Below, piece after piece: positions 18,762-27,063 of a DNA stretch of 64,000 bases. This DNA comes from Chersky-840 sp963764205 (GTDB lineage Bacteria; Actinomycetota; Acidimicrobiia; Acidimicrobiales; UBA8190): NCBI GenBank assembly GCA_963764205.1, contig CAVXRN010000006.1, positions 1,054,001-1,118,000 of the forward strand, in the 5' to 3' direction. The first letter of the stretch is position 1; each line of letters starts with the position of its first letter. A model generated the notes under the pieces. It was not told where the DNA came from, did not search any database, and saw only the letters and a program-made list of their open reading frames with translations. A program made the translations under genes and the position numbers.

Positions 18762-20447
18762 GCCCCTCCGCCGCCACCCGCGTTGAATGGGCCCGGCGCC
18801 TGGCGAACTCCATCGTCTCCGATGGGTACGCCACCGACGCCGAGGTCGCGCCCGTGCTGAACGAAGCCACCGATCGCGGCACCTCGTTCCCGGGCCTGCT
18901 CATCGCCCGCGACGTGACGTCGCAGGAAGTGGTCCTCGGTCTGCTGTCGCAGCTCACCCGGCTGCCCGTGGTCGACCTCGACCACGACCGTCCCAGTGAC
19001 GTGGCGTTGTCATCGACACCGGCGACGGTGGCGCGCGAGTACGGGGCGGTCGGGTACCGCCTCGACGGCGACCAGCTCACCACCGCCTTCGGGGATCCCC
19101 CCGACCAGGACGACGTCCGGGCGCTCTCGGTGCTCGTGGGCCACGCCGTCGTGCCCGTTCTCGCCAACCCGCTCGCCATCGAGCGCGTGCTGACGACCCT
19201 CGAGCAGCAGCAGGCCCCTCCGCCTCCGCCTCCGCCCCCGCCGCCCCCGCCTGCCGCCAACGGCATCGGACCGGTGGCCGCCCCCGGTGCCGTGGCCGGC
19301 AACGGGCATGGCCAGCCCATGAGCAACGGTGGACAGAGCGGCATGCTCCATGCGGAACCGAACCGCGAGGAGAGTCCCGAGGCGGGACTGCACCTCGACG
19401 ATCTCCTGCGCTACGCGGTGAGCGTCGGCGCATCGGACCTCCACCTCACGACGGGGCTGCCGGCCTGCATCCGCCTGAACGGCGCCATCCGGCACATCGA
19501 GGGATGTCCGGTCCTCAACAACGAGATCATCCGTGACATGGTCTTCGGGATCCTGCCCCAGTCGTCTGCGGGAGAGATTCGAGGCCGAGAAGGAGCTCGA
19601 CACGTCCCACTCCATCGTCGACGTGGGACGGTTCCGTCTCAACGTGTTCCAGCAGCGGGGAACGGTGGCCGCAGCACTGCGCGCCATCCCGCACGAGATC
19701 CCGCCTTTCGAGGTGCTGGGCATCCCCGAGTCGATCCGGTCCTTCACCGAGATGCGGCACGGGCTCGTGCTCGTGACCGGACCCACCGGCTCGGGGAAGT
19801 CGACCACGTTGGCGTCGCTTGTCGACATCATCAACCGCTCCAAGCCGCTGCACATCGTCACCGTGGAGGACCCCATCGAGTTCCTCCACACCCACAAGCG
19901 GGCGATGGTGAACCAGCGCGAGGTCGGCCAGGACACGATGTCGTTCTCCGAGGCCCTTCGGCGGGTGCTGCGTGAAGACCCCGACGTCATTCTCGTCGGT
20001 GAAATGCGTGACCTCGAGACGATCTCGATGGCGCTGACCGCGGCAGAGACGGGCCACCTCGTCTTCGGGACGTTGCACACCCAGGACGCGCCCCAGACCA
20101 TCGACCGCATCATCGACGTGTTCCCCTCGAACCAGCAGGACCAGATCCGCACCATGCTGGCCGGGTCGCTCGAAGGCGTGGTCACCCAGCAACTGCTGCT
20201 CAACGCGGACGGGACCGGTCGGCTGGCTGCGTGCGAAGTGATGATCTGCACGTCGGCCATCCGGAACCTCGTCCGTAGCGCCAAGACCCACCAGATCTAC
20301 TCGTTGATGCAGACCGGCGGTCAGTACGGCATGCAGACCATGGACCAGGGCCTGGCCAAGCTGGTCAAGACGAATCGGATCACGGAGGCGGTCGCGTTCG
20401 ACCGGTGCCGCAGCGAGGAAGACCTCCGCAACCACCTGAACGCGTAG
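18758..20447 (+). CDS. PilT paralogue with N-terminal GspE-like extension, frameshifted
   Basis: A second PilT-type ATPase, about 562 residues. Residues 1-150 form an N-domain like those of PilB (SNSIVSDGYATDAEV, LTRLPVVDLDHDRP), followed by an unbroken run of 12 prolines and a Gly/Asn-rich linker. The PilT body starts near 215 with LHLDDLLRYAVSVGASDLHL. Walker A is GPTGSGKSTT and Walker B is EDPDVILVGEMRD. The canonical AIRNLVR motif is kept, so this copy may be the true retraction motor. One extra T at 19562 shifts frame after GILPQ; the protein resumes with RLRERFEAEKELD. It starts within the pilB stop (ATGA). Confidence 0.88.
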
Positions 20448-20456
20448 GAGCCCGAC

Positions 20457-21689
20457 ATGGCGTTGACATTCGACTACAAGGTCCGGGACCGGACCGGCAA
20501 CATGGTGGAGGGCCAGCTCGAGGGCGACAGCCTGGCGCTGGTCGTCGGCAAGCTGCGCGAGATGGGTTACCTCCCGTTGTCGGTGACGCCCAAGACCGGG
20601 GTCAACGTGCACCGGGAGATCAACATCCCCGGGCTCACCAACCGCGTCAAGCTCAACGAGATCGCGGTGGCCACCCGTCAGCTCGCCACCATGATCGACT
20701 CGGGCCTGTCGGTGGTCCGTGCGCTCGGGATCCTGGCCGGCCAGGTCGAGAACAAAGAGCTCGGCCGGGTCCTCGGGGAAGTGCGGATGGAGGTCGAGCG
20801 CGGCTCGTCGCTCTCTGCCGCGTGCGCCAAGCACCCCAAGGTCTTCAACACGCTGTTCGTGACGATGGTGCAGGCGGGCGAGGCGGGCGGACACCTCGAC
20901 GCGGTGCTGCTCGACCTGGCGTCGACGATCGAGAAGCAGGCGGTGCTGCGGCGCAAGATCCGCTCGGCCATGACCTATCCCATCATCGTGTTGAGCGTCA
21001 TGGTCCTCATCTTCCTGGCGCTGCTCATCTTCATCGTCCCAGTGTTCCAGAAGCTCTTCACGTCCCTGCACGCCAAACTCCCGCTCCCCACGCTGGTGGT
21101 CATCGGGATCTCGAAGATCGTGCTGAGCGTGTGGGCCGTCCTCCTCGTCTTCATCCTCATCGGGGCGATCGTCTGGTTCCGGCGCTGGATCAAGACCGAG
21201 AACGGGCGACTGAAGTGGGACGGCTTCAAGCTCAAGCCGCCCATCTTCGGACAGCTCGTGCACAAGGTCTCGATGGCCCGCATGTCGCACACCCTGGGAT
21301 CGCTCATCCAGGCCGGTGTCCCCATCCTGGAGTCGCTCGACATCGTGTCGGACACCGCCGGCAACGTGGTCGTCGGCAACGCGCTCCTCGCCGCCAAGGC
21401 CGGGGTGCGCGAAGGCCGGTCCTTTGCCGACACCCTGCGGGAGCACGAAGAGGTCATCCCGGCGCTGGTAACCCAGATGGTCGAGGTGGGCGAGCAGACC
21501 GGTGCACTCGACGCCATGTTGCACAAGGTGGGCGAGTTCTACGACGGCGAGGTGGAGACGACGGTCAACAACCTGACGGCGATGCTCGAGCCGATCATGA
21601 CGGTGGTCATGGGAATCGGCGTCGGCTTCATGGTGATCAGCATGTACCTGCCCATGTTCAGCTACATCAAAGCCGTCCCCACCCACTGA
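20457..21689 (+). CDS. pilC: Type IV pilus inner-membrane platform protein PilC
   Basis: A 410-residue PilC/GspF-type protein, the membrane platform on which the ATPases act. It has two T2SSF domains (about 70-195 and 275-400) and three hydrophobic segments: IIVLSVMVLIFLALLIFIVPV at about 176, a second at about 220-245, and MTVVMGIGVGFMVISMYLPM near the end. Motifs such as TRQLATMIDSGLSVVRAL and VGEQTGALDAML are typical. It starts 9 bases after pilT2, in one operon. Confidence 0.95.
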   Translation: MALTFDYKVRDRTGNMVEGQLEGDSLALVVGKLREMGYLPLSVTPKTGVNVHREINIPGLTNRVKLNEIAVATRQLATMIDSGLSVVRALGILAGQVENKELGRVLGEVRMEVERGSSLSAACAKHPKVFNTLFVTMVQAGEAGGHLDAVLLDLASTIEKQAVLRRKIRSAMTYPIIVLSVMVLIFLALLIFIVPVFQKLFTSLHAKLPLPTLVVIGISKIVLSVWAVLLVFILIGAIVWFRRWIKTENGRLKWDGFKLKPPIFGQLVHKVSMARMSHTLGSLIQAGVPILESLDIVSDTAGNVVVGNALLAAKAGVREGRSFADTLREHEEVIPALVTQMVEVGEQTGALDAMLHKVGEFYDGEVETTVNNLTAMLEPIMTVVMGIGVGFMVISMYLPMFSYIKAVPTH

Positions 21690-21711
21690 GCTCCAACCTC
21701 CCGGCGCTCCC

Positions 21712-23025
21712 ATGAGCTCGATGCACGACCGACGTTGTCCCTGACGTCTCGAGGCATAGCTTCGTCGCGCACCTGCGACGTCGCTCCTGGCCCTTGGGCG
21801 TCACCCTTGTGTCGTTGGTGACAGGGATGGCGTTCACTCTCCTGTGGGGGCCAATCGTCCGACATACCCAGGGCTGGATGCTCCCCTGGCGACATCTGGG
21901 GCGCTTTCCGGTCTGCCCATTTCATCGGATGGGGGGACCTCGGCAACGTCTACGGCGCCGGAACCGGGCTCGTCACGTTTCCGGGCATCCTCCTGCTGCT
22001 CGCTCCGGTGGCGATGCTGACCGGGGCGCTTTGCACATGACCGAGAACTTCCCGTTCATCCTTCCCCACCCGACGGCGTGGCTGGTCCTCGGGCCCGGCC
22101 GAGATCCTCGTCAGTTGCGTCGCGCTCTTCGCCTGTGACGCCCTGGCCGAGCGGCTCGGTGCCAGTCGTCGCCGCCGCGCGCTGCTCTGTGTGTGCCGAG
22201 GGAGCGGTGCTTGTGGAACGTCTCGGTGATCTGGGGGCACCCCGAAGATGCCCTGGCCGTTGGCGTTGGCCCTCTACGCCTTGGTGTTCGCGCTCGACGA
22301 GCGTTGGAGCGGTGCGGGGTGGCTCTTCGGTGCCGCCGTTGGCGACCCAACCGGTCGTGGTCCTCATGCTTCCGGTGCTCCTGGCTTTGGCCGGTCGGCG
22401 ACGGACGTTCTCCCGTTGCTCGTGCGCGCCTCGCTCCCGTCGATCCTGTTGCTGGCGGCACCACTGGCGGCCGAGTTCCACGCCACCGCGCATGCCCTGA
22501 TGGACCAGCCCAACTATCCCAACGTCGATCACAGGACTCCCTGGACGTCGTTCGCCCCGGTCCTCGGCGGGCACGGCCAGGGACTCGCGGTGGCCGCGGG
22601 CCCGGGTCGGATCGTGGCACTCGTGCTCGCCGGCGCGGTGGGGTGGTGGTCCCGGCGGTGGCGCGATCGTCCCGAGCTGATCGTGCTGGCGGTTGCGTTC
22701 GCCCTGGCCCTGCGGTGCTTCACCGAGTCGGTGATGGTCTCGTTCTACGTCTGGCCGGTCCTCGCCGTCGGGATTGGTAGCGGTGACGCTCAGCCCCTCG
22801 TGGCGATGGGCGACCGCCGTCGGTGTGGCCCTCGCGATCACGGTGTGTAGCAATTGGCACCTCGGCTCGTGGGCGTGGTGGGGCCTCGTCACCGGCGGCA
22901 TCGTCGTGCTCCTGGCGTTGGGTATTCCGTCAAGGCGTCGGGGCTCCGTGCCGATAACCCAAAGCACGGCGGATGTGGCGCCAGTTCATGCCCATCCTCC
23001 TGCGCTGGTGGGAACAAGACCGTGA
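21712..23025 (+). pseudogene. Multi-pass membrane protein gene broken by about nine indels
   Basis: No single frame is long here, but stitching frames gives one continuous membrane protein of about 430 residues. It starts at ATG 21712 (MSSMHD) and runs through LVSLVTGMAFTLLWGPIV, the segment WGHPEDALAV, LLFALDERW-like helices and ESVMVSFYVWPVLAVG, ending at 23025. Shifts are seen near 21729, 21887, 22035, 22098, 22195, 22214, 22255, 22342, 22410 and 22775. The GHPED element recalls polyprenyl-dependent GT-C glycosyltransferases, which would fit pilus glycosylation, but this is inference. Apart from the shifts there are few stops, so decay would be recent, or the shifts are sequencing errors as elsewhere in the window. 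Confidence 0.65.
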
Positions 23026-23041
23026 CCAGGAGATTGGCGAT

Positions 23042-24742
23042 ATGGCACAGGTAGTCGGACTCGACATCGGCACCAGCGCAGTGCGCGCCGCCGAGCTCGA
23101 ATTCGGATCCGGGGCTCCCGTCCTGGTGGCGTTCGGGCAGGTCGGCTTGCCCCCGGGCGCCATTGTCGACGGCGAAGTGCAGGACCTCTCCGCTGTGTCG
23201 GATGCGATCATGCGCCTCTGGCAGAACGGGAAATTCCAGTCGAAGACCGTTGTGGTCGGCATCGCCGGCCTGCGTGCCATCACGCGCGAGGTCGACCTGC
23301 CCTGGGTCCCCGACGAGGACGTCGACAGCGCCGTCCGATTCCAGTCCGAAGAGGTCATCCCGTTCCCACCAGATAAGACGATTCTCTCCGCGCAGGTCCT
23401 CTCCGACAACACCGCCCCTGACGGGACGAAGACTCGCCGCGTGCTCGTCGCGGCCGCCCATCGCGATCTTGTCGAGGGAGTGGTGAACGCGGCGGAGCAA
23501 GCCGGTCTCATCGTCGAGGGCGTGGACCTCGTCTCCTCTGCGTTGGTGCGAGCCCTGGGCGATCCCTCGGTCGCAGCGGAGCGGCCCGAGGCAATCGTCT
23601 CGATCGGTGCCGGCCTCACCGTCGTAGTCGTCCATCAGCACGGCCGTCCGCAATTCGTCCGGACCATCGGTACAGGCGGCAACGCCGCGACGGCCGCGGT
23701 GGCCTCGGCGCTCGACCTTCCCCTCGTTGACGCCGAGGGACTCAAGCGCCGACTCGGTGAGGCCTCTCCTCAGGTGGCCTCGGCCGAAACGGCAGTCCAG
23801 CCCGCCATCGCGGAGCTGGTGGGGGAGATCCGCAACTCGATCCAGTACTTCGCCACGCTTCCCGGTCGGGCGCCGATCGCGCGCGTGCTCCTGACTGGCG
23901 GTGGCGCCCGCCTCCGGGGTCTGGTGAAGGAACTGCGAACCCAGGTGCGCATCCCTGTCGAGCACGTCTCGCCCCTCGAGCGGCTCGACCTCTCGCGCAT
24001 CGACCTCGATCCCGAGCAGGCGGCGAGCATCGAGCCGGTGCTGGCCACGCCCATCGGTCTGGCGCTTCCCGAGCCCAATCCATCGGTGAAGAAGTTCAAC
24101 CTCGTCCCGCCCGAGATCGTCCAACGTGCCTTCGAGCGCCAGGTGGCCCGAAAGGCATTCGTAGCCGCCGGCGTCGTCGTGGTTCTGCTCGTGGCCGTAA
24201 GCGGGTGGCGCTTCCTGCAGGTCCACAACGCGCAAGACGGCGTGGCGAATCTCCACAGCTCCGTGGCCGAGCTCAACGCCCAGATCCCCCGGTACGACAA
24301 AGTCGTCGCCATCAACAATGAGCTCCGTGTGGCCAAAGGTCAGGTCACTCAACTGGCGAGCACGGCAGTCGACTGGTCCGCAGTGGTCTCCCAACTGGGC
24401 AGCCGTATCCCCACGGGCCTGAGCGCCAACACCTTCAGCGGTACCGGTCTCACCGCCGCGGGTGCCGCAACGACCTCCGCGGCTGTTACTTCGGCCGGCT
24501 CCAAACCTGTTCCGGGGTCGATCGGGTCGCTCTCGGTGGGCTTGGCCGGGAACTTCCCGAGCTCCGCGCACTTTGACCCCGTGGCGCAGTGGATCGACAA
24601 CCTCACGGCGTCTCCGATGTTCAGTCCGCCAGGGGTGAGCTCGGTAGCCAACACTCCCTCCGGGGCCAGTACCACCGTGGCGTTCACATCGACGCTGTGG
24701 CTCCTGCCCACGTCCAACCTGATCAAGAACGCAGGGTTCTGA
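23042..24742 (+). CDS. PilM-PilN fusion protein of the type IV pilus alignment complex
   Basis: 566 residues. Residues 1-345 are PilM, an actin-like cytoplasmic protein (GLDIGTSAVRAAELEFG at the start, LLTGGGARLRGL near 290). From about 355 comes the PilN-type part: the short conserved FNLVPPEI motif that in other systems is the PilN N-terminus bound by PilM, then one transmembrane helix (FVAAGVVVVLLVAVSGWRF), a coiled coil and a periplasmic domain. The two proteins are usually separate. ATG 23042 is preceded by AGGAG. The stop overlaps the next start by one base (TGATG). Confidence 0.9.
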   Translation: MAQVVGLDIGTSAVRAAELEFGSGAPVLVAFGQVGLPPGAIVDGEVQDLSAVSDAIMRLWQNGKFQSKTVVVGIAGLRAITREVDLPWVPDEDVDSAVRFQSEEVIPFPPDKTILSAQVLSDNTAPDGTKTRRVLVAAAHRDLVEGVVNAAEQAGLIVEGVDLVSSALVRALGDPSVAAERPEAIVSIGAGLTVVVVHQHGRPQFVRTIGTGGNAATAAVASALDLPLVDAEGLKRRLGEASPQVASAETAVQPAIAELVGEIRNSIQYFATLPGRAPIARVLLTGGGARLRGLVKELRTQVRIPVEHVSPLERLDLSRIDLDPEQAASIEPVLATPIGLALPEPNPSVKKFNLVPPEIVQRAFERQVARKAFVAAGVVVVLLVAVSGWRFLQVHNAQDGVANLHSSVAELNAQIPRYDKVVAINNELRVAKGQVTQLASTAVDWSAVVSQLGSRIPTGLSANTFSGTGLTAAGAATTSAAVTSAGSKPVPGSIGSLSVGLAGNFPSSAHFDPVAQWIDNLTASPMFSPPGVSSVANTPSGASTTVAFTSTLWLLPTSNLIKNAGF

Positions 24743-25341
24743 TGGAAAAGCTCACTCGCTACCGAATCCCGCTGCTGACCGGTGTCGGTGCTCTGGTCCT
24801 CGTCGTCATCGTGTTCGTGGCCTGGATCTCACCCGAGGGGGGGAAGCTCTCGAGCCTCCACGCCCAACAGACACAGCTCGACTCCCAGCAGACGCATCTC
24901 CAGACAGAGCTGGTGTCGCTCAAGCGGGCCAAGTCCCATCTGGCGGCCAATTGTCAGACGCTCGCCAAGGACCTGGGCGAGATCCCCGGAACCCCGAGCG
25001 TGGACAGCTTCTTCAACCAGGTAACCGCGCTCGCGGTCGCCAGTGGCGATCCGAACACGCCGAGCATCAGCGTGACGCAGGCCGCAACGGCGGCGGCGAG
25101 TGGTAGCGCCAATCCCGTAGCGGTGACGTTCACCCTCACAGGGACCTACAGCCAGATGACGTCGTTCCTGCAAGGCCTCGACACGTTCCCGCGGTTGTTC
25201 ACGATCACCACCATCACGATCAACGGCGGTCCGGTTGCCACGGGGGGAGCCACGATCAATCCGGCGACTGCCGGGTACACGCTCGATCTCACCGGCAACA
25301 TCTACTACAGCACAGGCCAGCAGAACGTCTGTGCCGCTTGA
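24742..25341 (+). CDS. pilO: PilO-like pilus alignment protein
   Basis: 199 residues: an N-terminal transmembrane helix (IPLLTGVGALVLVVIVFVAW, 9-28), a heptad-rich region with many Gln and Leu (about 35-75), then a ferredoxin-like PilO domain with TLTGTYSQMTSFLQGLDTF, the most recognisable family segment. It partners PilN in the periplasmic alignment complex. It is translationally coupled to the PilM-PilN gene. The protein is poorly conserved, as usual for PilO, so the call rests partly on gene order. Confidence 0.82.
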   Translation: MEKLTRYRIPLLTGVGALVLVVIVFVAWISPEGGKLSSLHAQQTQLDSQQTHLQTELVSLKRAKSHLAANCQTLAKDLGEIPGTPSVDSFFNQVTALAVASGDPNTPSISVTQAATAAASGSANPVAVTFTLTGTYSQMTSFLQGLDTFPRLFTITTITINGGPVATGGATINPATAGYTLDLTGNIYYSTGQQNVCAA

Positions 25342-25468
25342 TGGCAGCGCAGCCTCAGGCGCGTTGTGTCGTCATTGGGAAATTTGCCCCGCGGCCTAAA
25401 GGAGCTCGGCACCACTGCCGATAGTTGTCACGATAGCCATTGCCATTGCGCATTAAGGGAGGAAGTCC

Positions 25469-26155
25469 ATGCTCAAGTCCATGCTCACGCGTCTGCGTGA
25501 GACCAGCAATCGGGAGTTCGACGGAGACGGAGCTGCAGAAGAGGGCTTCACCCTGATCGAACTGATGGTGGTGCTCCTGATCATCGCCATCCTGCTCGCC
25601 ATCGCCATCCCCACGTTCCTCGGGGTTGCCAACTCGGCCGGTGACAGGGCTGCTCAGTCGAACCTGACCAACGCACTGACCGAAGCGAAGGCCATTTACC
25701 AGAACGCCGCCACCTACTCACCGTCCGGCACCCCCATCCCGACCAACGGTGTGGCAGTGTCGTTCTCGAGCTCCGCACCTGAGTTCAACTGGGTTACCGG
25801 CGCCGGTGCTGCAGGTGGTTGCTCATCCACCCCCGCCAACTGCATCAGCGAGCAAGTTGTCGACGCTGGGGCCCTGACCGACGGCCAGGGGATCATCCTG
25901 GCGACGTACAGTCCCAAGACCCAGTCGTGCTGGTACGCGGTGGATCTGGAGTCCACACCTGTCGCCCTCGTGGCTGACACCGGGGTGCCCTTCAAGACCG
26001 CTGCCATCGTGCCCACCGGGGCGGCGACCGCCGGCGTGTTCTACGCCCAGAAGAAGACTTCGGTCACCAACGTCAACTGCAACGCCAACTGGGCCGCTAC
26101 CCAGGCCGCGTTCGCTTGGGGCCTTAGTTACGCCAGCCCGGGTGCCGCTGCCTAG
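25469..26155 (+). CDS. pilA: Type IV major pilin-like protein, copy 1
   Basis: 228 residues. A 26-residue basic/acidic leader ends in Glu-Glu-Gly, and cleavage before Phe yields FTLIELMVVLLIIAILLAIA with the invariant Glu at +5. The mature pilin has a globular domain with Cys residues (GGCSSTPANC, SCWYAV, NVNCNANW) that could form disulfides. The start is preceded by a strong GGGAGGA site. A terminator-like hairpin follows at 26186-26217. The coding part 25538-26097 is identical to that of the second pilin. Confidence 0.95.
   Translation: MLKSMLTRLRETSNREFDGDGAAEEGFTLIELMVVLLIIAILLAIAIPTFLGVANSAGDRAAQSNLTNALTEAKAIYQNAATYSPSGTPIPTNGVAVSFSSSAPEFNWVTGAGAAGGCSSTPANCISEQVVDAGALTDGQGIILATYSPKTQSCWYAVDLESTPVALVADTGVPFKTAAIVPTGAATAGVFYAQKKTSVTNVNCNANWAATQAAFAWGLSYASPGAAA
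25538..26097 (+). repeat. 560-bp perfect direct repeat, copy A (pilin coding region)
   Basis: Bases 25538-26097 are identical to 26439-26998 at an offset of 901 bases. The repeat starts exactly at the end of the leader region and stops 58 bases before the stop codon. Identity also covers third codon positions, so the copies have been homogenised recently by duplication or gene conversion. Confidence 0.95.
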
Positions 26156-26185
26156 CCCTCTGGCTGCTAGTCCCGAAGTACCTGC

Positions 26186-26217
26186 ACTGTGGCCCCCGCT
26201 TCGGCGGGGGCCACAGT
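26186..26217 (+). terminator. Hairpin terminator after pilin copy 1
   Basis: A perfect 14-bp stem (ACTGTGGCCCCCGC, 26186-26199, pairing with 26204-26217) around a TTCG tetraloop, 31 bases after the pilA stop. No T-run follows, as is common in high-GC actinobacteria. It may lower read-through into the second pilin or stabilise the 3' end of the abundant pilin mRNA. Confidence 0.8.
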
Positions 26218-26369
26218 CGCGCCCGGGGACCCCTCACCCATCGCCCGCTCGGGGACTCGGACTGCCCTGGGGCTCTCCTCAACCAAACCCCAGATAAAAA
26301 CCCCTCGTTCGACCGCGATATTGCGTAGTCGCTGCTCAAGAACGCTTCGCACTCCGTCGAAGTCCACAC

Positions 26370-27056
26370 ATGACCACACCGATGTCCGATCGATCCGGTC
26401 TCCCCCCCGTCCGCAGCACGTGGCGCTCTGCTCATCTCGAAGAGGGCTTCACCCTGATCGAACTGATGGTGGTGCTCCTGATCATCGCCATCCTGCTCGC
26501 CATCGCCATCCCCACGTTCCTCGGGGTTGCCAACTCGGCCGGTGACAGGGCTGCTCAGTCGAACCTGACCAACGCACTGACCGAAGCGAAGGCCATTTAC
26601 CAGAACGCCGCCACCTACTCACCGTCCGGCACCCCCATCCCGACCAACGGTGTGGCAGTGTCGTTCTCGAGCTCCGCACCTGAGTTCAACTGGGTTACCG
26701 GCGCCGGTGCTGCAGGTGGTTGCTCATCCACCCCCGCCAACTGCATCAGCGAGCAAGTTGTCGACGCTGGGGCCCTGACCGACGGCCAGGGGATCATCCT
26801 GGCGACGTACAGTCCCAAGACCCAGTCGTGCTGGTACGCGGTGGATCTGGAGTCCACACCTGTCGCCCTCGTGGCTGACACCGGGGTGCCCTTCAAGACC
26901 GCTGCCATCGTGCCCACCGGGGCGGCGACCGCCGGCGTGTTCTACGCCCAGAAGAAGACTTCGGTCACCAACGTCAACTGCAACGCCAACTGGGCCGCGA
27001 CTCGGGCCGCATTTGCTTGGGGCCAGAGCTACGCCAGCCCGGGTGCCGCGGCCTGA
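26370..27056 (+). CDS. Type IV major pilin-like protein, copy 2
   Basis: 228 residues; the mature protein is almost identical to copy 1 (a few residues differ after residue 210: Arg for Gln, Gln for Leu). The leader is different in sequence (MTTPMSDRSGLPPVRSTWRS, then AHLEEG) but also 26 residues long and ends in Glu-Glu-Gly. The 5' region of 214 bases between the copies has no similarity to that of copy 1, so the two are probably expressed differently. The gene is convergent with the FtsH-like gene, 7 bases away. Confidence 0.92.
   Translation: MTTPMSDRSGLPPVRSTWRSAHLEEGFTLIELMVVLLIIAILLAIAIPTFLGVANSAGDRAAQSNLTNALTEAKAIYQNAATYSPSGTPIPTNGVAVSFSSSAPEFNWVTGAGAAGGCSSTPANCISEQVVDAGALTDGQGIILATYSPKTQSCWYAVDLESTPVALVADTGVPFKTAAIVPTGAATAGVFYAQKKTSVTNVNCNANWAATRAAFAWGQSYASPGAAA
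26439..26998 (+). repeat. 560-bp perfect direct repeat, copy B (pilin coding region)
   Basis: Second copy of the repeat at 25538-26097. Recombination between the copies would delete 901 bases and leave one pilin with the leader of copy 1. Such repeats also commonly collapse in short-read assemblies. Confidence 0.95.
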
Positions 27057-27063
27057 TCCATCG

